10,010 nucleotides of DNA from positions 1 to 10,010 of the forward strand of contig JAUWBH010000201.1 in NCBI GenBank assembly GCA_030605085.1, read 5' to 3'. Of this stretch, positions 1 to 5,792 are shown in pieces. The translations under genes were made by a program, and so were the position numbers. Under the pieces are notes generated by a model. It ran no database searches, was not told the origin of the DNA, and saw nothing but the letters and a program-made list of their open reading frames with translations. Position 1 is the stretch's first letter, and each line of letters starts with the position of its first letter. Source of the stretch: Promethearchaeota archaeon (GTDB lineage: Archaea > Asgardarchaeota > Lokiarchaeia > Sigynarchaeales > SOKP01).

Positions 1-38
1 AGTTGCTCTACAATTTCTCCTTCAATTTCGATTTCCAT
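1..38 (-). CDS. 5' end of an unknown gene, cut by the left window edge
   Basis: Reading leftward from an ATG at 38-36 gives an open frame to the edge, MEIEIEGEIVEQ, an acidic start with alternating hydrophobic residues typical of a first beta strand. A box of the form CTTTAAAAAA (62-71, minus strand) lies about 28 bases before the ATG, the spacing expected of a leaderless archaeal promoter. Only twelve complete codons are visible, so the product cannot be named, and a chance open frame of this length is possible. Confidence 0.45.
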   Translation of the reverse strand, partial: MEIEIEGEIVEQ

Positions 39-611
39 TTTTTTATCACTTCTTTTTTAATTTTTTTAAAGTTTTTTAAAAATTAATTCTTAATTAATAA
101 GAATTCGTTCAAACTTTTAAATCTATTCACGAAATTCACCCTTTATAGTATTAACCTCGAAATATTTTAAGATTTTATATATAATAAATAATATTTTTTG
201 TATATTTTCGTCATCTCTACATCTATAGGATTTTAGGGGGATTCTGAGGTGATCCTATAAATTTTTCGAGTTCTGGTAGAGAATAGTTATTTATATAAGA
301 ACATCCGTTTTCAGAAGCAAGAAAAGACAAAAAACCAAGAATATTGATTAAGATATAGACTAAGCAAGGGAAATCCACATTCCACACAATTGAAGCTCAT
401 TCCTTAGAGCTTTCCCGAAGCCCTCAGATTTCTTCTAACTCGCTTTTTTCATCACCTTTGTTAAATGTTTATGAAAATTTTTAATACCTCTTTATTTAAA
501 TAGTCTTAATTAAAAAAAATCCTAAAGCATAAAAATAAGATAAAGTAAAGTTCTTTAACCAATCCTACTTTTTTTAATTTGTTTTTAATATTACCACAAA
601 ATAGAAAGTAA
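39..611. other. Intergenic stretch with a higher-GC island
   Basis: No intact gene is seen in these 573 bases. The two ends are very AT-rich, while about 205-450 is visibly richer in G+C and holds the decayed frame listed at 223-468. It also contains short perfect helices (214-220 with 276-282; 224-231 with 252-259; 393-398 with 407-412). A T-rich run on the minus strand at 505-520 could end the transcript of the nuclease gene that stops at 612. No tRNA T-arm or recognisable RNA family was found. Confidence 0.5.
223..468 (-). pseudogene. Decayed minus-strand reading frame, identity unknown
   Basis: One minus-strand frame reads as protein-like sequence with two in-frame TGA stops (426-424 and 399-397) and a final TAG at 225-223. 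The parts are TFNKGDEKSELEEI, then GLRESSKE, then 57 residues from 396 down to 226. The last part has a hydrophobic segment (LVYILINILGFLSFL) followed by a polar stretch including NNYSLPELEKFIGSPQNPP. There is no ATG in the last part. The coherent polar/hydrophobic pattern and raised G+C suggest a dead or truncated gene rather than random AT-rich spacer, but no family is recognised. A structured RNA using the same bases is the alternative. Confidence 0.33.
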
Positions 612-2555
612 TTAGAGAAACTCTTCCCATTGGCAAGGACGATTGTGCTTATTCAAAAAATCTTTAATCGTGTGTAGCAGAGTTTCTGGCTCATAAATCC
701 ACACTCCAAGTTTATTGAAAGATGCACATAACAATTCATTAACACTGAGATTTCTTTTTATAATCAACCCATATAGACCTACTTGTGGAATTGAGTTTAT
801 AAAAGATTTTCTAAGAGTATTTAAAGATAAAATAGGTGTTTCATTAGGCTTATAATCAATCACAAATACAGAATTTTTAATAATTTTAATCAAATCGACA
901 TGACCAGTTAAGTATAAATTTTTATGCTTTTCCCAGATGGGGATTTCACCACCAATGCTATTAGAATCCTTCTCCATTTGTAGAGACAACACATAATCAT
1001 GTCCAGCACTCCCATGAGCATAGGGTTTTTTTGTTGTTGGATTAACAAACGCTTTTTGACCATATCGTTCTCTGATAACGCTATTTTTAGATAGTTCTAT
1101 TAAATAACAAACGGACATATGTATGTTGCAATTTTCAAAAATTACCTTAATTTTTCCAGTATCAATAAGATTTTTAGTAAAATCATATTTTATTTTTTTT
1201 GGGTCTATATTTTTTAGTGTATTACCGAACTTTGATATTCTTGGAAAATTGACATAATTATCCATAATATAATCTGGAAAGCCTAAATTTTTTTGTACTA
1301 ATCTTAAATGATTTAAAAATATCGGAAAGTTTTTTGCTTTTTGTAAATTTCCTATTATAGGGGTATCCCTCCAATATTCATTTGGATATATAGGTGGTCT
1401 CTTAAGTCCAGCTATATTTCGGATATCTTTGAAATTTATTTTATGATAATATATAGCATCATAAAATTTTTGAAATTCGTTATTAATCAAAGAAGTAGGA
1501 GGCGCATAACCATCTTTGATTCCATATTCCTTCTTGAATTTATTCGACATTACATTTTCTAAGAGAAATCTTGTTGCGTTTTTAACTGCCATTTCATAGG
1601 TTCTTGGATTACCCATTTTACTCCAAGCAAAATCGCTCCAACTCTTATACTTATTTACTATAACTAACCCAGACATGTTAACGACATCATCATAATTAAT
1701 TTTTTTGTTATAAATTGCAAGATAAAAATTTTGATGTTCGTGATTATTGTATTCTTTTATCCAGCGAATACGAGGCGCATCTCCCACTTTTAGATTGAAA
1801 AAATCCTTAAATTTATCCGTCATCACATTATTCAGTAAATAGTCTGATGCATTTTTAACCGCATCTCCATAGGTTCTTGGAATACTCATTTTGCTCCAAG
1901 TAAAATCACTCCAATCCTTATATTTATTTACGACAACTAACCCAGCCATGTTAATGGCATCATCATAATTTATTTTTTTATTAAAGATTGCGCGATAGAA
2001 ATTTCGATGTTGTCCCGAATTATATTTATATATCCATTGAGAATTAGGCGCTTCTCCCTCGCTTAAATTAAAGAATTTCTTGAATTTATCCGTCATCACA
2101 TTATTCAGTAAATAGTCTGATACATTTTTAACCGCGGCTCCGTAGGTTCTTGGGATACCCATTTTGCTCCAATCAAAATCGCTCCAATCCCCATGTCTAT
2201 TTACAACAATTAACCCAGCTGCGTAAACGATATCATTATAATTCATTTTCCTATTATAAATTGCAAGATAAAAATCTTGGTGTTCATGATTATTATATTC
2301 TTTCATCCAACTACCACAAGGTGCTTCTCCATCTTTTAAATCAAAGGTTTTCTTTAATTTATCCGTTATAACATTATTCAGTAAATAAACTGATGCATTT
2401 TTGACCGCTTCTTCGTAAGTTCTTGGGACACCCGTTTTGTTCCAATTCATGAAACCCCATTTTGAATTCGAATAATTTGCGAGTACTTTATAACGATAAG
2501 TCCGATTATTTCGGCAGAAAATCTTTCTTGATGGGCAAAAAAACAATCCGTTCAT
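612..2555 (-). CDS. Four 91-residue repeats fused to a RecB/Cas4-type PD-(D/E)XK nuclease
   Basis: 647 residues. Residues 38-384 hold four tandem repeats at exactly 91-residue spacing (Trp38, Trp129, Trp220, Trp311). Each starts W-x-K followed by PRTY, then AVKNAS-x-YLLNNV, a G-x-AP turn, FY-x-AI, and an AGL-type end. After a linker, the C-terminus carries the motif order of RecB/Cas4-family nucleases: G515-x3-H519, E537, GHVD with Asp554, IDYK with Asp567 and Lys569, and Q591-x3-Y595. These are the expected metal-binding and catalytic positions, so DNA cleavage is the likely activity. The repeats resemble in layout the short helical repeats attached to homing endonucleases, so they may bind DNA (inference). 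The start is supported by a TATA-like box 28 bases upstream; a later Met36 would still keep all repeats. The gene stands alone, with 375 bases before it and a long gap after. Confidence 0.85.
   Translation of the reverse strand: MNGLFFCPSRKIFCRNNRTYRYKVLANYSNSKWGFMNWNKTGVPRTYEEAVKNASVYLLNNVITDKLKKTFDLKDGEAPCGSWMKEYNNHEHQDFYLAIYNRKMNYNDIVYAAGLIVVNRHGDWSDFDWSKMGIPRTYGAAVKNVSDYLLNNVMTDKFKKFFNLSEGEAPNSQWIYKYNSGQHRNFYRAIFNKKINYDDAINMAGLVVVNKYKDWSDFTWSKMSIPRTYGDAVKNASDYLLNNVMTDKFKDFFNLKVGDAPRIRWIKEYNNHEHQNFYLAIYNKKINYDDVVNMSGLVIVNKYKSWSDFAWSKMGNPRTYEMAVKNATRFLLENVMSNKFKKEYGIKDGYAPPTSLINNEFQKFYDAIYYHKINFKDIRNIAGLKRPPIYPNEYWRDTPIIGNLQKAKNFPIFLNHLRLVQKNLGFPDYIMDNYVNFPRISKFGNTLKNIDPKKIKYDFTKNLIDTGKIKVIFENCNIHMSVCYLIELSKNSVIRERYGQKAFVNPTTKKPYAHGSAGHDYVLSLQMEKDSNSIGGEIPIWEKHKNLYLTGHVDLIKIIKNSVFVIDYKPNETPILSLNTLRKSFINSIPQVGLYGLIIKRNLSVNELLCASFNKLGVWIYEPETLLHTIKDFLNKHNRPCQWEEFL
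1404..2444 (-). repeat. Four in-gene 273-bp tandem repeats (91-residue units)
   Basis: Units at 2444-2172, 2171-1899, 1898-1626 and 1625-1404 encode the repeats of the nuclease protein. The period is exactly 273 bases. Units 2 and 3 are closest, sharing for example YLLNNVMTDKFK and the KINYDD block. Unit 4 is the most diverged and has lost four codons in the YNNHEHQ region before FYDAI. The regularity points to expansion by tandem duplication with later drift. Confidence 0.9.
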
Positions 2556-2576
2556 TATGTTGCTGAATTTTATTTG

Positions 2577-2588
2577 CTTATTTAAATA
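2577..2588 (-). promoter_or_regulatory. TATA-like box of the repeat-nuclease gene
   Basis: The minus-strand sequence TATTTAAATAAG is centred about 28 bases before the ATG at 2555, the archaeal TATA-to-start distance for a leaderless mRNA. No ribosome binding site precedes the ATG. Confidence 0.5.
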
Positions 2589-2856
2589 GTTTAACCATTT
2601 TTTTTTATGGATTTCTTAATATAAATTTCTATTACTAAGATTGAATTAAATTTCTTCTTAATTTTATAATTAATACCTAAACACCTTATTATTCTATTTA
2701 TTATTTAGAATTAAACTAATATTTTCTAAAGAATTATCTTGACCTACTATTGAATATACATAGTTTATATTTTCCATATTTTTTCAAGTTGTAACATAAT
2801 TTTTTGTAGGTAAAATTAAAATTTAAAGTTAAACTCTCAGAAAATTTAATAATTTT

Positions 2857-2920
2857 TTTAAAAAAAAGAATTGAAAAAAAATTTAGCAAGAATTAAAAAT
2901 GGATAAAAAAATTAAAAATT
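2857..2920 (-). terminator. U-rich transcript end behind the small gene at 2931
   Basis: On the minus strand this stretch has several runs of 5-8 T within 60 bases, starting about ten bases after the TAA. Archaeal RNA polymerase stops at such tracts without needing a hairpin. Confidence 0.4.
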
Positions 2921-2930
2921 AAAATTGTAT

Positions 2931-3155
2931 TTAATGATTAATGTTCACATAGTCTTCTTTGATCTGTTGTGTAAGTTCTCTGACTGCAATTTCGGTGATA
3001 TCCTTTACGGTTTCAATCATTGATGTTGAATTGCAAGAAAGTTGTTCGGTATTTTCAAAATTAGATTTGATAACATAAAGGATCGATGTGTCATAGAAAT
3101 GATCTCTTTTAATATTAACTTCAACAGTTAACATCTTTCTCTTCATTAATAACAT
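2931..3155 (-). CDS. Small hypothetical protein (74 residues)
   Basis: The protein is unrecognised. It reads as an alternating strand (MLTVEVNIKRDHFYD), a second strand (SILYVIKSNF), a short Ser/Asn/Thr-rich turn with one Cys, and an amphipathic C-terminal helix (MIETVKDITEIAVREL onward) ending EDYVNINH. This suggests a small beta-beta-alpha domain with no membrane segment. Met1 (3155), Met4 (3146) and Met8 (3134) are all possible starts. The shared TATA-like box at 3166-3182 favours Met4 by spacing, while an AATATATT box at about 3183-3190 would favour Met1. It diverges from the membrane-protein gene at 3200 and a T-rich terminator follows. The balanced amino-acid use makes it likely real; its function is unknown. 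Confidence 0.6.
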   Translation of the reverse strand: MLLMKRKMLTVEVNIKRDHFYDTSILYVIKSNFENTEQLSCNSTSMIETVKDITEIAVRELTQQIKEDYVNINH

Positions 3156-3165
3156 CTTTGATAAT

Positions 3166-3182
3166 TATTTTAAATTTTAAAA
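3166..3182. promoter_or_regulatory. Near-palindromic TATA box shared by two diverging genes
   Basis: TTTTAAATTTTAAAA (3168-3182) is almost the same on both strands. Its centre is about 26 bases from the plus-strand ATG at 3200 and about 28 bases from the minus-strand ATG at 3146. One box could therefore serve either direction, and simultaneous use would be sterically excluded. Confidence 0.35.
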
Positions 3183-3199
3183 AATATATTAAAGATATC

Positions 3200-3763
3200 A
3201 TGCAAAATATTCAAGCAAAAAAAGAAAGCTTAATGCGTATATTAGGGATGGTTTTAATCCTTTTTGGTCTACTCATTACCCTTATTCTTGACTATATTTT
3301 CGTAATGGCAAATCTTACATTGTATCTATTGATTCTCTTAATTATAATTCCTTGGTTTTTATTGATTATCTTGTTGAAGCTGGAAAAAGATTTTGTTGTT
3401 GATAATGTTATAATATTTTTTATTATCCTCTGTGTGTATACGATTATAATTATATTCGTAGCATTTTCGCTAAGTCCTAATGAATCTACTTCATTATTAT
3501 TTATTATGTTGGTGATTTCTGATATTTTGCTATTGATTTGCTGGCATTTCGCATTTTCTATTTATAAGAAGGAGAAATTAATTTTTCTCTTATGCGGCAT
3601 CGGATATCTCATTATAAGCGCAATATTTAGAGTTTGGCCACCCGTATTTAATTTAATATGGATTATCAAACTTGTTCCATCAGGGCTCGTTCTTCTTGGA
3701 ATAGTCTCAATATTATTTGCAGAGTTGAGAATGAAAAAAAAAGGCTTACTGAATTATATATAA
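3200..3763 (+). CDS. Six-helix membrane protein, unknown family (copy 1)
   Basis: 187 residues from the ATG at 3200. An in-frame TTG at 3158 would add 14 residues but is less likely given the TATA spacing. There are six hydrophobic segments near residues 13-35, 39-60, 69-90, 98-119, 126-145 and 151-175. The loops are short, and the basic tail ELRMKKKGLLNYI is probably cytoplasmic. No catalytic or transport motif is recognised. A close relative lies at 8432-8890 and shares IPWF, a LLKLE block, KLIF..GGIGY-like spacing and the tail ELRMKKKGLL, so this is a lineage-specific small membrane family. The stop is followed by a T-rich tract. Confidence 0.75.
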   Translation: MQNIQAKKESLMRILGMVLILFGLLITLILDYIFVMANLTLYLLILLIIIPWFLLIILLKLEKDFVVDNVIIFFIILCVYTIIIIFVAFSLSPNESTSLLFIMLVISDILLLICWHFAFSIYKKEKLIFLLCGIGYLIISAIFRVWPPVFNLIWIIKLVPSGLVLLGIVSILFAELRMKKKGLLNYI

Positions 3764-3770
3764 CTATAGA

Positions 3771-3806
3771 AAATTATTTTTTTTTATTTCTTTTATTATT
3801 ATTTAT
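3771..3806 (+). terminator. T-rich terminator of the membrane-protein gene
   Basis: Beginning about ten bases after the TAA is a run of nine T (3777-3785) and further T4-T5 tracts, typical of archaeal intrinsic termination. It faces the end of the minus-strand remnant at 3803. Confidence 0.5.
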
Positions 3807-3937
3807 TCGTCTAATCGTTTCCATAATCCTCTATAATCTTCTTTAGAAATAGTTACGGTTTTTTTTATAGAATCTGATTGTTCCTTTCTAAAAGATTCAG
3901 GAAGATCATTCTTATCTTGAGTAATTCATTCGAACAT
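3803..3937 (-). pseudogene. Short gene remnant with an early in-frame TGA
   Basis: The minus-strand frame reads MFE, a TGA at 3928-3926, then 40 residues to a TAA at 3805-3803. The peptide includes DLPESFRKEQSDSIKKTV and TISKEDYRGLWKRLDE. It is charged and helix-like, quite unlike random translation of AT-rich spacer, and the segment KKTVTISKEDYRGLWKRL resembles the strand-then-helix pattern common in small antitoxins and coiled-coil starts (weak inference). There is no usable ATG after the TGA. It is probably a truncated or dead gene; a short gene with an unusual start is possible. It begins 21 bases beyond the stop of the 386-residue gene on the same strand. Confidence 0.38.
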
Positions 3938-3958
3938 TTAATAGCCGGATACAAAAAC

Positions 3959-5119
3959 TTAATAAAGACCTAAAGCATCAATAAAAAAAAAATAAGTAGT
4001 CATCATTTTATTTAATTCATCAATATTCATTACTAAATCAAGAACATCACCCACTCTTGGAATATAAATTGTTCTTTTATCTTCAGAGATCTTTATTTTA
4101 TCAGGAATTTCATGAGCTTCTATCCGTCGAAAGACATTGAACTTAGTATAGATTTTCGATAAAAAATCAGCTAATTTTTGATATCTTTTCCTTAATTTCA
4201 ATCTTAAAAAATCTTTTAAGAGAGTTCTAGTTCTTGAATTAAAAGGTCTAGGCGAAATTAAAAAATAACAATCTTTCTTTTTTTTATAATCCCTATTATT
4301 TTCTGTTAGAATATGATAGAGTCGGCTTAGAAACTTAGTAAATTGGATATTAAATGAATCAATATCTTTCAAAAGTCTCAATCCTTCATAAATCATTGGT
4401 AAAGAACCATGTTTCAGAGCATCTAAAAAAAAAACAGACATGTTACAATATTTCTCAGCGAAATTCGTATCTTCAAATTTTTCATGTTCTTCATATATAT
4501 TTTCAGAGCTAATTTCTATTAGGGGGTCATCTTTAGAAATGGTAGCTCTTACATTTTTTACAATTGCATCAATTCCATTTGTAATAATTGACTTTAAATC
4601 TTCTTTAATATCCGTAATATTTGATTCTATATTACTTTTTAATTGAAGGATATCTTTTTTAGTATAATTAGTTGGAAATAGATCGTTCTGTTCTTTAAAT
4701 TCTTTCATTTGACTATATAAATAATGTAATAAGGAATTTTTATGAAAAAGTATCATATTTGGACTTATTGTCTTTTCAAAATAGTTTTTCATTGAATCTT
4801 CAATTTCTTCTTGGTAAAGTAAAGGATTCTTCTTTTTAACTTGATCAATGAAATCATAATATTCTTCGACAACATCTTTCATCCCATCTAAAACAATTTC
4901 TTTTGTAAAATCGTGCATACCAAATAGTCTAAAAATTTCTTTTAAGCCAGAATAGTCTTCGTTCCACCATAACAATACTCCACTCCTATATTTTATCAGA
5001 TCCAAAATGAATAGAATAAGATCATCTACTATTGTATCTTTTTTTGCTGCTAATAATTCTATTAATTCAAATATAAGTTCAATTTTCTCTTTTTCATTGT
5101 TATTTGATGGATTGTCCAT
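3959..5119 (-). CDS. Unknown 386-residue helical protein, possible C-terminal HEPN-like domain
   Basis: No family is recognised with confidence. The protein is almost wholly helical and soluble. It has an acidic N-terminus, a Trp-containing segment (SGVLLWWNEDYSGL, 46-59), a likely coiled coil at about 155-195 (KKDILQLKSNIESNITDIKE), and a very basic helix at 300-315 (LKDFLRLKLRKRYQKL). Near the C-terminus FRRIEAHE contains Arg331-x4-His336, followed by a short strand pair and a final helix from about residue 366 (DELNKMMTTYFFF). This order (helix, R-x4-H, small hairpin, del-helix) matches what is known of HEPN ribonuclease domains in abortive-infection proteins, but it rests on one short motif and is an inference. 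A TATA-like CATATAAAG box lies at 5161-5169. Downstream on the same strand is the remnant at 3803-3937. Confidence 0.8.
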   Translation of the reverse strand: MDNPSNNNEKEKIELIFELIELLAAKKDTIVDDLILFILDLIKYRSGVLLWWNEDYSGLKEIFRLFGMHDFTKEIVLDGMKDVVEEYYDFIDQVKKKNPLLYQEEIEDSMKNYFEKTISPNMILFHKNSLLHYLYSQMKEFKEQNDLFPTNYTKKDILQLKSNIESNITDIKEDLKSIITNGIDAIVKNVRATISKDDPLIEISSENIYEEHEKFEDTNFAEKYCNMSVFFLDALKHGSLPMIYEGLRLLKDIDSFNIQFTKFLSRLYHILTENNRDYKKKKDCYFLISPRPFNSRTRTLLKDFLRLKLRKRYQKLADFLSKIYTKFNVFRRIEAHEIPDKIKISEDKRTIYIPRVGDVLDLVMNIDELNKMMTTYFFFIDALGLY

Positions 5120-5160
5120 ATTACTTCAATTTTAGTTATGTAAATATCATTAAGTCAAAT

Positions 5161-5169
5161 CTTTATATG
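5161..5169 (-). promoter_or_regulatory. TATA-like box of the 386-residue gene
   Basis: The minus-strand sequence TCATATAAA is centred about 46 bases before the ATG, implying a leader of roughly 20 bases with no obvious Shine-Dalgarno sequence. A weaker ATATTTACAT element nearer the ATG (about 5138-5147) would give a leaderless message instead. Confidence 0.35.
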
Positions 5170-5294
5170 ATTCATTTACCATTTAATTTTTATACAAAAG
5201 TTTTGAAATTTTTGTAAAATTTTAAATTAATTATTCCTTCTTTAATAAAATAGAATAAGAGAGTATCAATTTTTTATGTTTAAAAAAAATTCTA

Positions 5295-5549
5295 TAAAAA
5301 TATTTCAATGATCAAACCACCTGCACATGTCGCCAAACCATCACGACCCGATAGCAGGTCTTGGGCTACATTGTCCTCGAGGCTTCATAGATCCATTTTT
5401 TCTCTATAGCCCCATTCAACAAACTTTTTCATAGCAATCTCAGTATATTTAATAAAATACTACTCCATACTTCAGAAAAGGGAAATAGTGAAGACAAAGT
5501 GCAAAAAATAATCTATTAATTCTTTAGGTATTTTGACGCTCTCTTCCAT
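5295..5549 (-). pseudogene. Decayed reading frame with three in-frame stops
   Basis: From the ATG at 5549 one frame reads MEESVKIPKELIDYFLHF and on to SLF, then TGA (5474-5472), SME, TAG (5462-5460), YFIKYTEIAMKKF and VEWGYREKMDL, then TGA (5387-5385), then SLEDNVAQDLLSGRDG and LATCAGGLIIE, ending at a TAG at 5294-5292. The pieces keep one frame over about 85 codons and look like protein, with few improbable residue runs. The patch at 5310-5390 is clearly richer in G+C than its flanks. The family is not recognised. The same bases can form a nested helix (5319-5324 with 5354-5359; 5329-5332 with 5344-5347), so a non-coding RNA is an alternative. Confidence 0.38.
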
Positions 5550-5600
5550 TAAACTTAAAACTCCAAACTAACAATTTTCTATTTTAATTCGTAAATCTTA

Positions 5601-5695
5601 CATTTATCCCCCTAAAAATAGTAAATTTTTACCACAAAATATGATTCAACCTTAAAAAAATAGCTTTTGATTTTTAATTCTAAAGGGGATAAATG
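5601..5695. repeat. Perfect 11-base inverted repeat
   Basis: CATTTATCCCC at 5601-5611 is matched by GGGGATAAATG at 5685-5695, with 73 bases between. The four C/G pairs in such AT-rich DNA make it stand out. It may be a long-looped hairpin at the 3' end of the SIR2-TPR transcript or the ends of a tiny decayed element. No target duplication is evident. Confidence 0.5.
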
Positions 5696-5792
5696 GTTTA
5701 GTTAAAAACAATTCCATCTAAATACATTAATTTAAATAACTAATGCATTTTTCGTGTCGAAACAATCGAAGATGTGATAACCGAGAAAATTT

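Larger units (their letters stand above)
2556..2930. other. AT-rich intergenic region
   Basis: The left end carries the promoter of the repeat-nuclease. The right end, about 2857-2920, is rich in A on this strand, so the minus-strand transcript of the small gene ending at 2931 would run into repeated U tracts. The middle is low-complexity AT with only a weak 6-base inverted pair (ACCTAC at 2742, GTAGGT at 2806). No gene or RNA is seen. Confidence 0.6.
5120..5792. other. Long intergenic region between two minus-strand genes
   Basis: It holds the promoter of the 386-residue gene at its left end, a decayed frame (5295-5549) within a higher-GC patch (about 5310-5390), and an 11-base inverted repeat (5601-5611 and 5685-5695). 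A small TTTCG-TGT-CGAAA hairpin lies at 5750-5762. No intact gene is seen. The minus-strand T7 tract at 5654-5660 may end the SIR2-TPR transcript. Confidence 0.5.

Noticed and set aside
241..260. C/D box guide RNA (CTGA followed by GTGATC)
   Set aside because: The two boxes are almost touching, the match to the C box is incomplete, and no closing D box is found.
214..282. tRNA gene
   Set aside because: A perfect seven-pair end helix exists, but the 17 bases before its 3' strand form no T-arm, and no anticodon arm can be drawn.
2150..2371. Plus-strand open frame of 73 codons inside the repeat-nuclease gene
   Set aside because: It lies entirely antisense to the strongly supported repeat region, and its sequence follows from that coding constraint.
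3658..3846. Plus-strand open frame of 62 codons past the end of the membrane-protein gene
   Set aside because: It shares bases in another frame with the membrane protein and then runs through its T-rich terminator.
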